A stretch of 64,000 nucleotides of DNA from an uncultured Poribacteria bacterium (GTDB lineage: Bacteria > Poribacteria > WGA-4E > WGA-3G), in assembly GCA_951828515.1 (NCBI GenBank), contig OX639992.1, forward strand, positions 5,744,217 through 5,808,216. The letters run 5' to 3'. Below the pieces are notes generated by a model, which was not told the origin of the DNA, ran no database searches, and saw only the letters and a list, made by a program, of their open reading frames with translations. The translations under genes and the position numbers were made by a program. Positions 27,870 to 36,801 of the stretch are shown here, piece after piece. How positions within the stretch are numbered: the first letter of the stretch is position 1; each line of letters opens with the position of its first letter.

Positions 27870-27899
27870 TTGACAAATAATAATGAAAAACACTATTAT
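27870..27899 (+). promoter_or_regulatory. Promoter of the PQQ-propeller gene
   Basis: TTGACA (27870-27875), 18-bp spacer, TATTAT (27894-27899). It lies 70 bp before the GTG start. Confidence 0.6.
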
Positions 27900-27969
27900 A
27901 GTTAGTGAAAGCGCGTAAAGCGTTGAAATTTGGCATAATTTTACGCTTCATGAAAAAGGAACTGCTATA

Positions 27970-29499
27970 GTGGAACACACCCCAAAATCGATTCGTTGGT
28001 GGCCTCTTTGGGTTGTCATCACCTTAGCCATTTTAGGTGCGCTGGTGACATGGATTTCGGACGCGGGCCATCGCCAAGACAAAATCCTCTTAACCACCAT
28101 GATTGTCATTGGTACAATCATTTTGGGTATATTATGGTTATTATTCTTCTCAGAGATGAGATGGTGGATTCGGTTACTGACCCTTGCGGTGATCGTGTCG
28201 AGTCTTCTTCTCAGCACGAACCTATTTGAATTCAAAGGCTTCAGCGGTGACCTCGTTCCAATATTTGAATGGCGTTGGCAAGAGGGGCAAACTACCCACC
28301 AACTCAATTCTACGAACCTGTCAGCCCCCCAAATGTCCATAACGGACTATCCACAATTCCTCGGACAGAATCGAAATGGTGTCATATCCACTACGAAGTT
28401 AAACCTTGATTGGGAATCTTCGCCACCGCAGTTAATATGGCGACGCCCTGTCGGTGCGGGCTGGTCAGGATTCGCAATTGTCGGTAACTCAGCCATTACG
28501 CAAGAACAAGAAGACACCTGGGAAAAGGTGGTCTGTTATGAGTTACATACCGGCGATGTAAAGTGGAGTCACCAAGATCGCGCACGATACAACACGCCGC
28601 TTGCTGGGCTCGGGCCGCGAGCCACCCCCACGATTTCAGGCAACAGAGTTTATACCGTCGGTTCAACAGGGATTCTCAATTGTCTCGACTTTGAAACCGG
28701 AGAACAACTCTGGACCACCAATATCTTTAAAGAGCACAAGGCAGACGTCCCTCCTTGGGGTGTAAGTATTTCGCCACTCGTTTACGATGAACTCGTTGTC
28801 GTCAGTGCTGGCGGCGCGGTCGCGTATCACAGAGAGACTGGCGAAGTTGCGTGGGTAGGATATAGGGCGAAGAGCGGTTACAGTTCACCATTCCTCACAA
28901 CCTTGGCAGGTGTAGAGCAAATCGTGATTTTCAATCAAGGACTTGTCACTGCGCATGAACCGTTAAGCGGTGAAATGTTATGGATGCAACCGTGGCCCAC
29001 CTCAGTGGAATGTATATCACAACCGGTACCGCTACCGAATGACCAACTTCTCGTCTCAAGCGGGTACGGTGTCGGCGCAAAACTCTTCCAAATTTCTCGT
29101 AACCCGATGGATGAGTTCAACGTCTCTACTATATGGGAAACTATATATCTAAAAGCCAAATTCACTAACGTCATTTACTACAACGATTATCTGTATGGGC
29201 TGGACGATGGGATATTTGCCTGTGTGAACCCAGCCGACGGCACACGTCAATGGAAACGAGGTAGATATGGACATGGACAGACGCTCTTGGTTTCTGATGT
29301 CCTCCTTGTCCTAACCGAATCCGGCGAAGTTGTGCTCGTAGATCCAAACCCGGAAACCCATACAGAGCATGCAAGTTTCGCAGCAGTAAAAGGGAAATCT
29401 TGGAACACACCGGCACTGGCTGGTGATTATCTGCTTGTTCGGAGTGATCGCGAGGCGGCGTGCTATCAGTTGCCAACACTTAATTCCGATACCGAATGA
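27970..29499 (+). CDS. Membrane-anchored PQQ-type beta-propeller protein
   Basis: 509 aa from GTG 27970, with AAGGAAC upstream. Three hydrophobic segments occupy about 12-30, 40-60 and 67-83. The rest is a propeller of PQQ/BamB-like blades, seen as repeated W-motifs (VVCYELHTGDVKWSHQD, LNCLDFETGEQLWTTN, AVAYHRETGEVAWVG, TAHEPLSGEMLWMQP, ACVNPADGTRQWKRG). No cofactor-binding dehydrogenase residues are evident, so a scaffold or periplasmic binding role is more likely than an enzyme. It ends with TGA. The next gene follows 89 bp later. Confidence 0.85.
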   Translation: MEHTPKSIRWWPLWVVITLAILGALVTWISDAGHRQDKILLTTMIVIGTIILGILWLLFFSEMRWWIRLLTLAVIVSSLLLSTNLFEFKGFSGDLVPIFEWRWQEGQTTHQLNSTNLSAPQMSITDYPQFLGQNRNGVISTTKLNLDWESSPPQLIWRRPVGAGWSGFAIVGNSAITQEQEDTWEKVVCYELHTGDVKWSHQDRARYNTPLAGLGPRATPTISGNRVYTVGSTGILNCLDFETGEQLWTTNIFKEHKADVPPWGVSISPLVYDELVVVSAGGAVAYHRETGEVAWVGYRAKSGYSSPFLTTLAGVEQIVIFNQGLVTAHEPLSGEMLWMQPWPTSVECISQPVPLPNDQLLVSSGYGVGAKLFQISRNPMDEFNVSTIWETIYLKAKFTNVIYYNDYLYGLDDGIFACVNPADGTRQWKRGRYGHGQTLLVSDVLLVLTESGEVVLVDPNPETHTEHASFAAVKGKSWNTPALAGDYLLVRSDREAACYQLPTLNSDTE

Positions 29500-29588
29500 T
29501 CCGCAACCCAGACGTATGTTTGCACTCATAAATAACACTCACTTCATCTGTTAGAGAAATCAGAATCAGAAAGGAAATAGACGACAGC

Positions 29589-30524
29589 ATGCTTAGATAT
29601 ATACGAACGTTATCTCCCATCCTCATCTGTTGTACCATGGCGTTATTATTTCCGATAGATAGCGCGCCAGCGGGAAAATATTGGAGCATTCCAAGTAAGT
29701 TCCGAGGAACGATTGATTCGCCTTTGGAAGCAAGTTTCGAGCTCTATATCAAAAACCGGCGGAATCGCCGGGTCCTGTCAACAACCGATCGGACGAGTTT
29801 CGTCGTCTATGATATTTCAAAAAATAAAAAAGTGGTGTCGATCAACGAGGATCGGCAGATGATGGCAGCCTCACTGATTAAGAACTTCGTTATGCTCGCC
29901 TATTTTCATGAAGTTAGACACGGAAGACAGACGCACACGAATATAAATAGAGGGCATTTGAGAGCAATGATCCAGCGGAGTTCAAATCCATCAACCAACT
30001 ATTTTATTCGATTACTTGGGGGACCAACACGGGTCACTCGGATACTGAAAGTTAATTATCCGTATTTTAAGGAGACCCAAATTGTTGAATATATCCCACG
30101 CGGAGGACGGACTTACAGGAATATGACTTCTGCGCGCGATCTTGGCACGTTCTTTCTACGTTTGTGGCAAGGAAAGCTCCCCCATTCTGAAAAAATGAAG
30201 TGGTACTTTAAACTCAAAAATGGAGACTATATCTTTAAGAGAACCTATATCCCATCATCAGTAATGGTTTACAACAAAACAGGTACTGTTTACGGGTTAG
30301 TAGGAGATGGCGGTATATTAGTTTTCCGAGACCCGCGAGGCAAACTGAGACCTTATGTTTTTATCGGATTGATGGAAGACAGGACCAAGACGAACCGAAA
30401 AAACCGCTGGCAGTCCTTTGCTAATTGGAGAAATCAGCGCACCTATATTTTGCGGCGGCTCTCAGAACGCGCCTACAAGTATATCTACGAAAATCACTAC
30501 GGCGGCAGACTCGCCCGCCGGTAA
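29589..30524 (+). CDS. Class A beta-lactamase-like serine hydrolase (periplasmic)
   Basis: 311 aa. N-terminal signal (about 1-26). The active-site motifs of the penicillin-recognising fold are in the right order and spacing: Ser95-x-x-Lys98 (AASLIK), SSN at 131-133 in the place of SDN, Glu167 in the omega-loop region, and Lys230-Thr-Gly (NKTG). SSN in place of SDN and the very basic composition set it apart from clinical enzymes. It could act on peptidoglycan or beta-lactams, or be a non-antibiotic hydrolase. The ribosome binding site is AAAGGAAA. The next gene starts 23 bp after. Confidence 0.82.
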   Translation: MLRYIRTLSPILICCTMALLFPIDSAPAGKYWSIPSKFRGTIDSPLEASFELYIKNRRNRRVLSTTDRTSFVVYDISKNKKVVSINEDRQMMAASLIKNFVMLAYFHEVRHGRQTHTNINRGHLRAMIQRSSNPSTNYFIRLLGGPTRVTRILKVNYPYFKETQIVEYIPRGGRTYRNMTSARDLGTFFLRLWQGKLPHSEKMKWYFKLKNGDYIFKRTYIPSSVMVYNKTGTVYGLVGDGGILVFRDPRGKLRPYVFIGLMEDRTKTNRKNRWQSFANWRNQRTYILRRLSERAYKYIYENHYGGRLARR

Positions 30525-30547
30525 TTGCTTGCTGTAAGGGAATCCCC

Positions 30548-31204
30548 ATGCGCCGTATTATTGACATCGGTAGACGCATTGAACTCATACCGATCGATCC
30601 GCACTTCCACGATATTACCATTGGCCTCTATCGCCAGCAAATCGCCGATGCAACGACTGAAAAGGATTTCCCTGCTTTCCTTGTTCACACCTATAGCCAG
30701 ATAGCAGATGCTACCGAGAGAATTGAGGAAATCGGAGAAACAATGCAAATACTCGGTGGTATGCTAAAAACCCTTGAGGGTCTGCTCTACTTTCCTTGCC
30801 AAAACACCCACGAAGCCGCATGTCGTCGTGTCTTCTTAGAAGCATGCAAACTCGCATCAAACACCCATACCGAACCACGTCCTTTAAACATACTGGATAA
30901 GAAATCTCAACTCACCATCACCGTCGATTCAGCAGGGAACGGGATCTATCGGGTGAGTGCTAATGGTGAAGGTAGAGGCGCGGCACGACGGATATCAGCG
31001 ATTGCTGGCGGTTTGATGAAATTGGGCGAGATGGAGAGCGTCGAAACCGATACCAATGATACAGTCGGTTTTGCCTGTGGGCACTCGCATGACGCGCTTA
31101 TTGGACTTCTGCTGACCCGTGCTCCGAACGTCAGAGTCGTCCTGCGAGAAGATGAGATGGGTGTCTCACGTGGAGTCCTTTCTGCCCCAAGTCAGCAAAC
31201 ATAG
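30548..31204 (+). CDS. Protein of unknown function, between beta-lactamase-like and MtaA-like genes
   Basis: 218 aa from ATG 30548 (AAGGGAA site); a longer frame back to 30425 overlaps the previous gene and is not preferred. It begins MRRIIDIGRRIELIPIDPHF and has a central helical part, then strands LTITVDSAGNGIYRVSANGE and GFACGHSHDALIGLLLTRAP. No signal peptide. I do not recognise a family. The 12-bp spacing to the methyltransferase-like gene implies cotranscription, so the two may work together. Confidence 0.75.
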   Translation: MRRIIDIGRRIELIPIDPHFHDITIGLYRQQIADATTEKDFPAFLVHTYSQIADATERIEEIGETMQILGGMLKTLEGLLYFPCQNTHEAACRRVFLEACKLASNTHTEPRPLNILDKKSQLTITVDSAGNGIYRVSANGEGRGAARRISAIAGGLMKLGEMESVETDTNDTVGFACGHSHDALIGLLLTRAPNVRVVLREDEMGVSRGVLSAPSQQT

Positions 31205-31216
31205 AGGAAACTGAAG

Positions 31217-32245
31217 ATGCAAACACCAATGACGGGACGTGAACGGGTGCTCGCCGCGCTCCGCAATGAACCGACCGATCGTACCCCTGTCTGCAACCCG
31301 ACTTCCGTCGCTACGGTCGAACTGATGGATTTCGTTGATGCCCCTTTTCCACAAGCGAATCGGGAACCGGAACTCATGGCGCGACTCGCTGCTACCGGAT
31401 ACACCGAACTCGGTTTCGATACCATCATGCCCGTTTTCACGATTATCCAAGAATCGAGTGCCCTCGGCTGTAAAATTCAGTGGGAGCAGAAGGACAACTG
31501 GCCTACGGTTAGAATGCGCGAACCGATCTGGGAAGATGTTGACGATATCGTGATACCCGATGACTTTTTGACACATCCAGATACCCAGTGCGTTCTGGAA
31601 GCGATCAAAATCCTGAAGAAAGAATACGGCGACGAAATCGCTGTCATCGGGAAAACGATGGGACCCTGGTCGCTCGGCTACCACTGTTTCGGGGTTGAAC
31701 CTTTCCTGTTGCTCTCACTTGACGATCCGGGTAAAACGAAACTCGCCCTCGATCGGATGAAGGAAGCCACAGTGCAATTTGGTATCGCACAAATCGAGGC
31801 GGGTGCCGATGCGCTTACGCTCCCGGACCACGCTACAGGCGATCTCGTCAGTGGTGAATACTATCAACGTTACCTTCGGGACCTCCACATCGAATTCGTT
31901 GAACGTATCCCTATCCCCTTAATCCTGCATATCTGTGGGCGTACTGTTGATAGAATGGAGTACATCGCACAAACCGGCATGTCTGCCTTCCATTACGACT
32001 CCAAAAACGAACCGCAGGAATCCATGGACATTGTTCAGGAGCGCATTGCCCTCGTCGGTAATATCAATAATCCTGAGACCCTGTTTTCTAAAGAACCGGA
32101 AGACGTCAAAGCAGAGGTCATAAAAAACCTTGAGGCGGGAGTGCCCCTCATCGGACCGGAGTGCGCGATCCCACTTCAAACGACAATTGAGAATCTGCAA
32201 GCGATTCCCGAAGCCGTCCAAGAATGGCACAGCGCACAAGGATAA
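31217..32245 (+). CDS. Uroporphyrinogen-decarboxylase-fold methyltransferase, MtaA/CmuA type
   Basis: 342 aa. It starts MTGRERVLAALRNEPTDRTP after four residues, the classic opening of the URO-D superfamily. Zinc ligands of the MtaA/MtbA/CmuA methylcobamide:thiol methyltransferases appear as His238-x-Cys240 (LILHICG) and Cys316 (GPECAIP). The spacing agrees with the H-x-C-(n)-C motif of that group, and heme-type HemE lacks it. A role in corrinoid-dependent methyl transfer is therefore inferred. No corrinoid protein is next to it. Weak ribosome binding site (AGAGGAAACTG). It is followed by the selenoprotein candidates. Confidence 0.82.
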   Translation: MQTPMTGRERVLAALRNEPTDRTPVCNPTSVATVELMDFVDAPFPQANREPELMARLAATGYTELGFDTIMPVFTIIQESSALGCKIQWEQKDNWPTVRMREPIWEDVDDIVIPDDFLTHPDTQCVLEAIKILKKEYGDEIAVIGKTMGPWSLGYHCFGVEPFLLLSLDDPGKTKLALDRMKEATVQFGIAQIEAGADALTLPDHATGDLVSGEYYQRYLRDLHIEFVERIPIPLILHICGRTVDRMEYIAQTGMSAFHYDSKNEPQESMDIVQERIALVGNINNPETLFSKEPEDVKAEVIKNLEAGVPLIGPECAIPLQTTIENLQAIPEAVQEWHSAQG

Positions 32246-32264
32246 GCCTCTACAAAAACAATAG

Positions 32265-32873
32265 ATGAAAGAAATCACCCTTTTACTGCTAACAATCTGT
32301 TTTATCATAACCAATTTAACGATAGGCTACACACAAGAGACGGACCTTGAACACCTCCAGGCGTCCGATGTCAATGCCGATGGAACAGTAAACATTCTTG
32401 ATCTAACACTCGTAGCGGTAAACTTCGGCACGACACCCACTGCTGATCAGACCTTTAACATAGATGTCAACGGGGATGGCACCGTCAATATCCTCGATTT
32501 GACACTCGTCGCGAGTCATTTCGGTAGCAGGTCCGGCATCCCGTTTGAAGTCACCGATGCAACATTTGACGCTATTGTCTTGGGTTCTGAACTGCCTATT
32601 GTGGTAGAATTTAAAGACGATACCTGACCCTTCTGCATACTGATGAGACCGGTGGTCGCAGAAGTCGCATTAGAATATCGAGATGTCTTCAGTTTCGTCA
32701 AGTTGGATGTAAATACGCAACCGGAGAAAACAGCTAAATACCACATTCGCGGAACACCCACTTATATCGTATTCAGAGACGGAGAGATTGTTCAAGGTTT
32801 CGTCGGGGCAATGCCCAAGGCTGAATTGGTACAACGAATCTTTGGAACCTTAGGGATTGATGAAACCGAATAA
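32265..32873 (+). CDS. Secreted dockerin-thioredoxin fusion with in-frame UGA (candidate selenoprotein 1)
   Basis: 202 aa if TGA 32625-32627 is read through (residue 121). Layout: signal peptide (1-24), a dockerin-like pair of Ca-binding repeats (DVNADGTVNILDLTL and DVNGDGTVNILDLTL, about 36-85), then a thioredoxin fold. Around the TGA it reads VVEFKDDT-[TGA]-PFC-ILMRPVVAEVALEY. The TGA stands exactly at the first Cys of the thioredoxin CxxC. Downstream, the frame stays open for 81 codons with thioredoxin features including the cis-Pro (RGTPTYIVF). A hairpin follows the TGA. If TGA is a true stop, only a dockerin stub of 120 aa is made. The paralogue at 32997 has the same arrangement. Confidence 0.8.
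32630..32664 (+). promoter_or_regulatory. Candidate bacterial SECIS hairpin, gene 1
   Basis: Lower stem CTTCTGC (32630-32636) with GCAGAAG (32658-32664), a 10-nt bulge on the 5' side only, and upper stem GACC/GGTC (32647-32650, 32654-32657) with triloop GGT. The apical loop begins 23 nt after the TGA and has a leading G, as bacterial SECIS elements require. Folding was done by eye. Confidence 0.55.
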
Positions 32874-32996
32874 AGTTATATAATTTCCTGTTTGCAGTTT
32901 CGGTGGTAAAACCACAACCGAAAATCTGCGAACAATTTCAGAAGCAGTTCAAGCAAGAACAGCAGACACGCATAAACTATCTACGGAGAAAAACAG

Positions 32997-34601
32997 ATGA
33001 AGAAAATCACCTTTTTATTTTTAATGACCTGTTTGATTCTCACTAACTTAACCGTAGGCTATACGCAAGATGCGGATCTCGACGCTTTGAGCGCATCCGA
33101 TGTCAATGCCGACGGAGTGGTAAACATCCTCGATCTGACACTCGTCGCCTCGCACTTTGGCACGACCCCCACCGCAGATCAGACCCTTAACATAGATGTC
33201 AACGGGGATGGCATTGTCAATATCCTCGATTTAACATTCGTCGCAAGTCAGTTGGGCAAAACAGTCCACTCCCCTGTAATGTTCGTTCGCGCGAACCCAG
33301 CAGTCCAATCGGAAATTGCTGTTGACGATACCATCAGACTCACTTTTGATAACATGCCAGCCGACGTTACTGTGAGCACAGGCACTGCGAGAACTACTGA
33401 CAAGACTGTGACAATCATGGGTCCCTTCGACCCAGGCGCACTCGCCTTGACCGTCACTTGGACAGATGGAAGCCAAACACTCAATTATACCATCAGACCC
33501 CCTGTGGCGTTTGTTAGTGCGAATCCAGCAGTCCAATCGCGACTCACTGTTGACGATACCATCACACTCACCTTTGACAACCTACCAGAGGCAGTTACTG
33601 TAAGCACAGGTACTGCTACGATCGCTGACAAGACTGTAACAATCACAGGTCCCTTCGACCCAGGGGCACTTGCACTGACCGTCACTTGGACAGATGGGAG
33701 CCAGACGCTCAATTATACTATCAGACCCCCTGCCGCCTTCGTTCGCGCGAATCCAGCAGTCCGATCGAAAATTGCTGTTGACGATACTATCACATTCACT
33801 TTTGACAACCCACCAGAGGATGTTACAGTGAGTACAGGAACAGCGAGAACCATTGGCGAACGGGTGCGAATCACGGGTCCCTTCGACCCAGGCACACTCG
33901 CCTTGACCGTCACTTGGGCGGATGGGAGCCAGACGCTCACTTACACCGTCCTCGCACCAGATACCGAGGCACCCGCAATTACCAGCGGAAGCGTCAATGA
34001 CGGTGACAAGGACGTTGACCCGGAAGCATTTAACCTCAGTGGGAGGATCGAAGTTGAATTCAGCGAAGAGGTAACCGGTAACATCACACTACAAACCGTA
34101 GCGGGTGTTGACGCGGGGTGGCTCGGTAAAGTTGAAGGCAAGAAAGGGACACTTGAACTCGTCAGAGGCAAAGAACTCGACAACGAAATAACATACATTA
34201 TTACGGGGAAAGTCAGTGATGCTGCGGGCAATTCAGCCGACATCAACGTTCGGTTCGCCACTGCCAGTAAAACCTTTGATACTCTTTTTGAAGTCACCGA
34301 TGCGACGTTTAATAGTCTTGTGCTCGGATCAGAAATTCCCATTGTGGTTGAGTTTTATACGGATTGGTGACCGTCGTGTAAAAAGATGGCGCCAGTTGTC
34401 GCCGAAGTTGCTTTAGAGTACCAGAATACATTCGCTGTCGCAAGGTTGAACAATGATGAGAATCGACAAACAATCCAAAAATATCGGATTATAGGACAAC
34501 CTATTTATATCGTGTTCAAAGATGGAAAGATAGTTGGACGTTTCGCAAGAGCGATGCCGAAAGCCCAGTTCATCCGTAATGTTCTCAATGCGATAAATTA
34601 A
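32997..34601 (+). CDS. Secreted dockerin/Ig-like/thioredoxin fusion with in-frame UGA (candidate selenoprotein 2)
   Basis: 534 aa if TGA 34368-34370 is decoded (residue 458). Layout: signal peptide (1-24), dockerin-like pair (about 36-83), three 76-residue repeats (each with VDDTI, VTVSTGTA and TVTWTDGSQTL or TVTWADGSQTL), a Big_5-like domain from about 321 (SGRIEVEFSEEVTGNI), then thioredoxin. The active site reads VEFYTDW-[TGA]-PSC-KKMAPVVAEV, so the TGA replaces the first Cys of WCxxC. The cis-Pro is at IIGQPIYIVF. The frame after the TGA runs 76 codons to TAA. It is 123 bp downstream of its paralogue and followed by a terminator. Confidence 0.8.
34388..34403 (+). promoter_or_regulatory. 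Candidate bacterial SECIS hairpin, gene 2
   Basis: GGCG (34388-34391) pairs with CGCC (34400-34403). After a C/U mismatch a C-G pair closes an AGTT loop, which begins 23 nt after the TGA, the same distance as in gene 1. The G is the second loop base. It is smaller than the gene 1 structure and folded by eye. Confidence 0.45.
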
Positions 34602-34655
34602 TTGAGGCACATTAAGGGAAACGGTAAGCATTCAATTGAATCTCACCAAATCTAA

Positions 34656-34687
34656 GGGCGGATCTCTGTATCCGTCCTTTTTCATTT
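34656..34687 (+). terminator. Rho-independent terminator after the selenoprotein candidates
   Basis: Stem GGGCGGAT (34656-34663) with ATCCGTCC (34670-34677), 8 bp with one G-U, followed by TTTTTCATTTT. Confidence 0.8.
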
Positions 34688-34777
34688 TCTAGGGATCGTA
34701 TAAAAAACGCAGACGGTCTGTGGCACAACCTAACAGGTTATGCTACAAAACAGCCGCATGCGTAAGTCCTATTTCTA

Positions 34778-36694
34778 TCACAGGCTACTCCGATGGTAGA
34801 ACCACCACTCCAACAAGAGGAGCAGGAACGCCGAAAGTGCAAACCAACGCCATATCTCCTGCACCATCGGTTGCAATCCGCCTTCCATCTCCAGCGGAAC
34901 TTCGGGAACTGACGCTGTTGAGGAATGCGACAGTGCTGATGCCGTAGCGTTCAGCAAATTGACCGTGAACCGCTCAAGCGACACACCATCCGCAAAAAGG
35001 GTGTAGACCCCAACCTGATCCGTTTGGGTGTATATCGAGTTCTCCAATCCAACCGTCGTTTCATCAGGTTTCTGCACGTGAAGCGTGCGTCCCTGGCGTG
35101 TCATTGCAACTCTCACCTGTTCTCCAGTTCGGAAGGCATGCCGGGTTCCGCCTTCTTGAGACTGGAGCGGCTGCAATGGGGCAGTTCCCGCTTCAAACCA
35201 TGCTAAACACTGATATATAAATTGCGGTCCATCGGGGACAGTCAGCGCAAAGGTAGAGATTTCAGGATTAAACGCATCAAACTCGAAAACAAGGAGTCTG
35301 ATATCCGCTCTGCTACCGATCCATATCAATGACCCGTTCTCCGTCTCAACAAGCGAGTGTCCCCAGAGAGGCAACACTCGGTGCGTAGACTCGCTTACCT
35401 GTAACCCCTGCAGCGATACACTCTCCATGAGCGGGTGATTCCCGTCCTCCTTGATAACGCGCACAGATGCCGTCTCCGTTTCGATAATCGGAGCATCCTC
35501 TTGAATGAAGGGCAGGTTGTTACCCGGTGCGATGAAGACCAGATGAGATCCAGAGGTCGCCTCAGACCTTCCATATAATGTAGGGGGTCCGAAAGCCTCG
35601 CGTCCGGCGAGTGTGCCACCATCGAAAATTGCGACATCCGCATCGCCAATGCCGTGATAATCCACTGGGTCCACCACATCCAGTTTCACATGATCTCCAT
35701 AAGATTCCAAAAGATCGGGTAGCAACGATTTCTGATTGTCCCTCACAAGCAGGATTCGCAGTGGGGGAATTGCAGATAGGAGTGCCCAAGCACTGTTATC
35801 AAGCTGAAAGTCGTCATCTATATCAAGGTGTGCACTGAGCACTTTTCCCTCTAAACCGCTCGGATCACCGGAAAACAGCACCGATTTGGTTTCACTCGGA
35901 GAAATAGACACCGTTCTATCATCGAGAGGCACACCCTCCACCGCCAATTGAACGTCCAGTTCCCTCGGTGTATCCGTAAAATTTTGAATGCCGATGAGGA
36001 CCTCATAATGCTCCTCTAACATCTCAACGCTGAACCGAACGATACCGATATTCTCTGCACTCCCACCGACGCCGACTTCCTGCACCGGCAGCGATATATC
36101 GGGTAGGTTTTCAAACGTTCCACTGATAAAGACAATCTTGTTCTGCGGCGAATCCGCATAGCGTGTTGCGGTATCGAAGACAGGACGTAAATTACGTGGG
36201 GCATGGGTCTGAGTGATGTTCTCTATTGCGTGATGGAGTTTCGAGGTATCCGTTGTAAAAACTTGTTGGATGTAGGTTTCAGGGGAGTTCGTCACCATGA
36301 GCATCATCCCACCGCTCGCGGAAACCCTTTCAATGTATTGCTGTGCTTCCTGTTTCGCGAGTGTGAGGCGTGTTTGTCCCATCTCTTTTGACGACATACT
36401 TGCGGAATTATCAACGATGAGAATTGCTTTGCCGGGCATAAATCCGGGTCTACGCAGCGCGGGGCGCGCGATGCTGCACACAAGGAGTAACAAAAACAGC
36501 ACCTGTAGCAGTGGGAGAAGTAGGTTGCGGATTCGTTGGAAAGGGACATCTGCTCTCCGGTCTTCGTCAGTGGAGAGCCAAAACATAATGCTGGAAACAA
36601 GGCGGGTGTGGCGACGTAATTTCAGAAAGTGAAGTGCCACCACTATTGGAATAACACCGAGCAGATAAAACGCGGCAGGGTTCAGGAATTGCAT
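34778..36694 (-). CDS. BatA-like membrane protein with von Willebrand factor A domain
   Basis: 638 aa. The N-terminal segment FLNPAAFYLLGVIPIVVALHFLKLRRH with a second membrane helix at about 57-77 is the BatA/aerotolerance N-terminal module. The VWA domain starts at about 90 with the metal site Asp95-x-Ser97-x-Ser99 (VDNSASMSS). It ends with a helix (FALSAFLLLLLEWWFYHR). Such proteins often stand with MoxR ATPases and DUF58 proteins, but those are not in this window. Role: envelope-associated, function uncertain. The gene has no same-strand neighbour close downstream. Confidence 0.88.
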   Translation of the reverse strand: MQFLNPAAFYLLGVIPIVVALHFLKLRRHTRLVSSIMFWLSTDEDRRADVPFQRIRNLLLPLLQVLFLLLLVCSIARPALRRPGFMPGKAILIVDNSASMSSKEMGQTRLTLAKQEAQQYIERVSASGGMMLMVTNSPETYIQQVFTTDTSKLHHAIENITQTHAPRNLRPVFDTATRYADSPQNKIVFISGTFENLPDISLPVQEVGVGGSAENIGIVRFSVEMLEEHYEVLIGIQNFTDTPRELDVQLAVEGVPLDDRTVSISPSETKSVLFSGDPSGLEGKVLSAHLDIDDDFQLDNSAWALLSAIPPLRILLVRDNQKSLLPDLLESYGDHVKLDVVDPVDYHGIGDADVAIFDGGTLAGREAFGPPTLYGRSEATSGSHLVFIAPGNNLPFIQEDAPIIETETASVRVIKEDGNHPLMESVSLQGLQVSESTHRVLPLWGHSLVETENGSLIWIGSRADIRLLVFEFDAFNPEISTFALTVPDGPQFIYQCLAWFEAGTAPLQPLQSQEGGTRHAFRTGEQVRVAMTRQGRTLHVQKPDETTVGLENSIYTQTDQVGVYTLFADGVSLERFTVNLLNATASALSHSSTASVPEVPLEMEGGLQPMVQEIWRWFALSAFLLLLLEWWFYHRSSL

Positions 36695-36801
36695 GCCTCT
36701 TTAATTTTCCTTGCGGTTCGATGAGGTAGCTTGTGCGAAAACGTGCCTCGGCGTATATCCGTCCCGGCGCGTTGCTTGGGACTACAATACTGCAAAGAAC
36801 A

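Noticed and set aside
32265-34601. TGA codons as a sign of a reassigned genetic code (as in some candidate phyla)
   Set aside because: Other genes in the window end at TGA (for example 21099, 29499 and 49707), and Gly or Trp at the active-site position would make no sense. Position-specific selenocysteine fits better.
32625-34601. The thioredoxin parts as separate genes beginning at the ATGs 32643 and 34386
   Set aside because: Those ATGs lie inside the fold, after the active site, with no ribosome binding site, and would make a protein lacking its first strands and both active-site residues.
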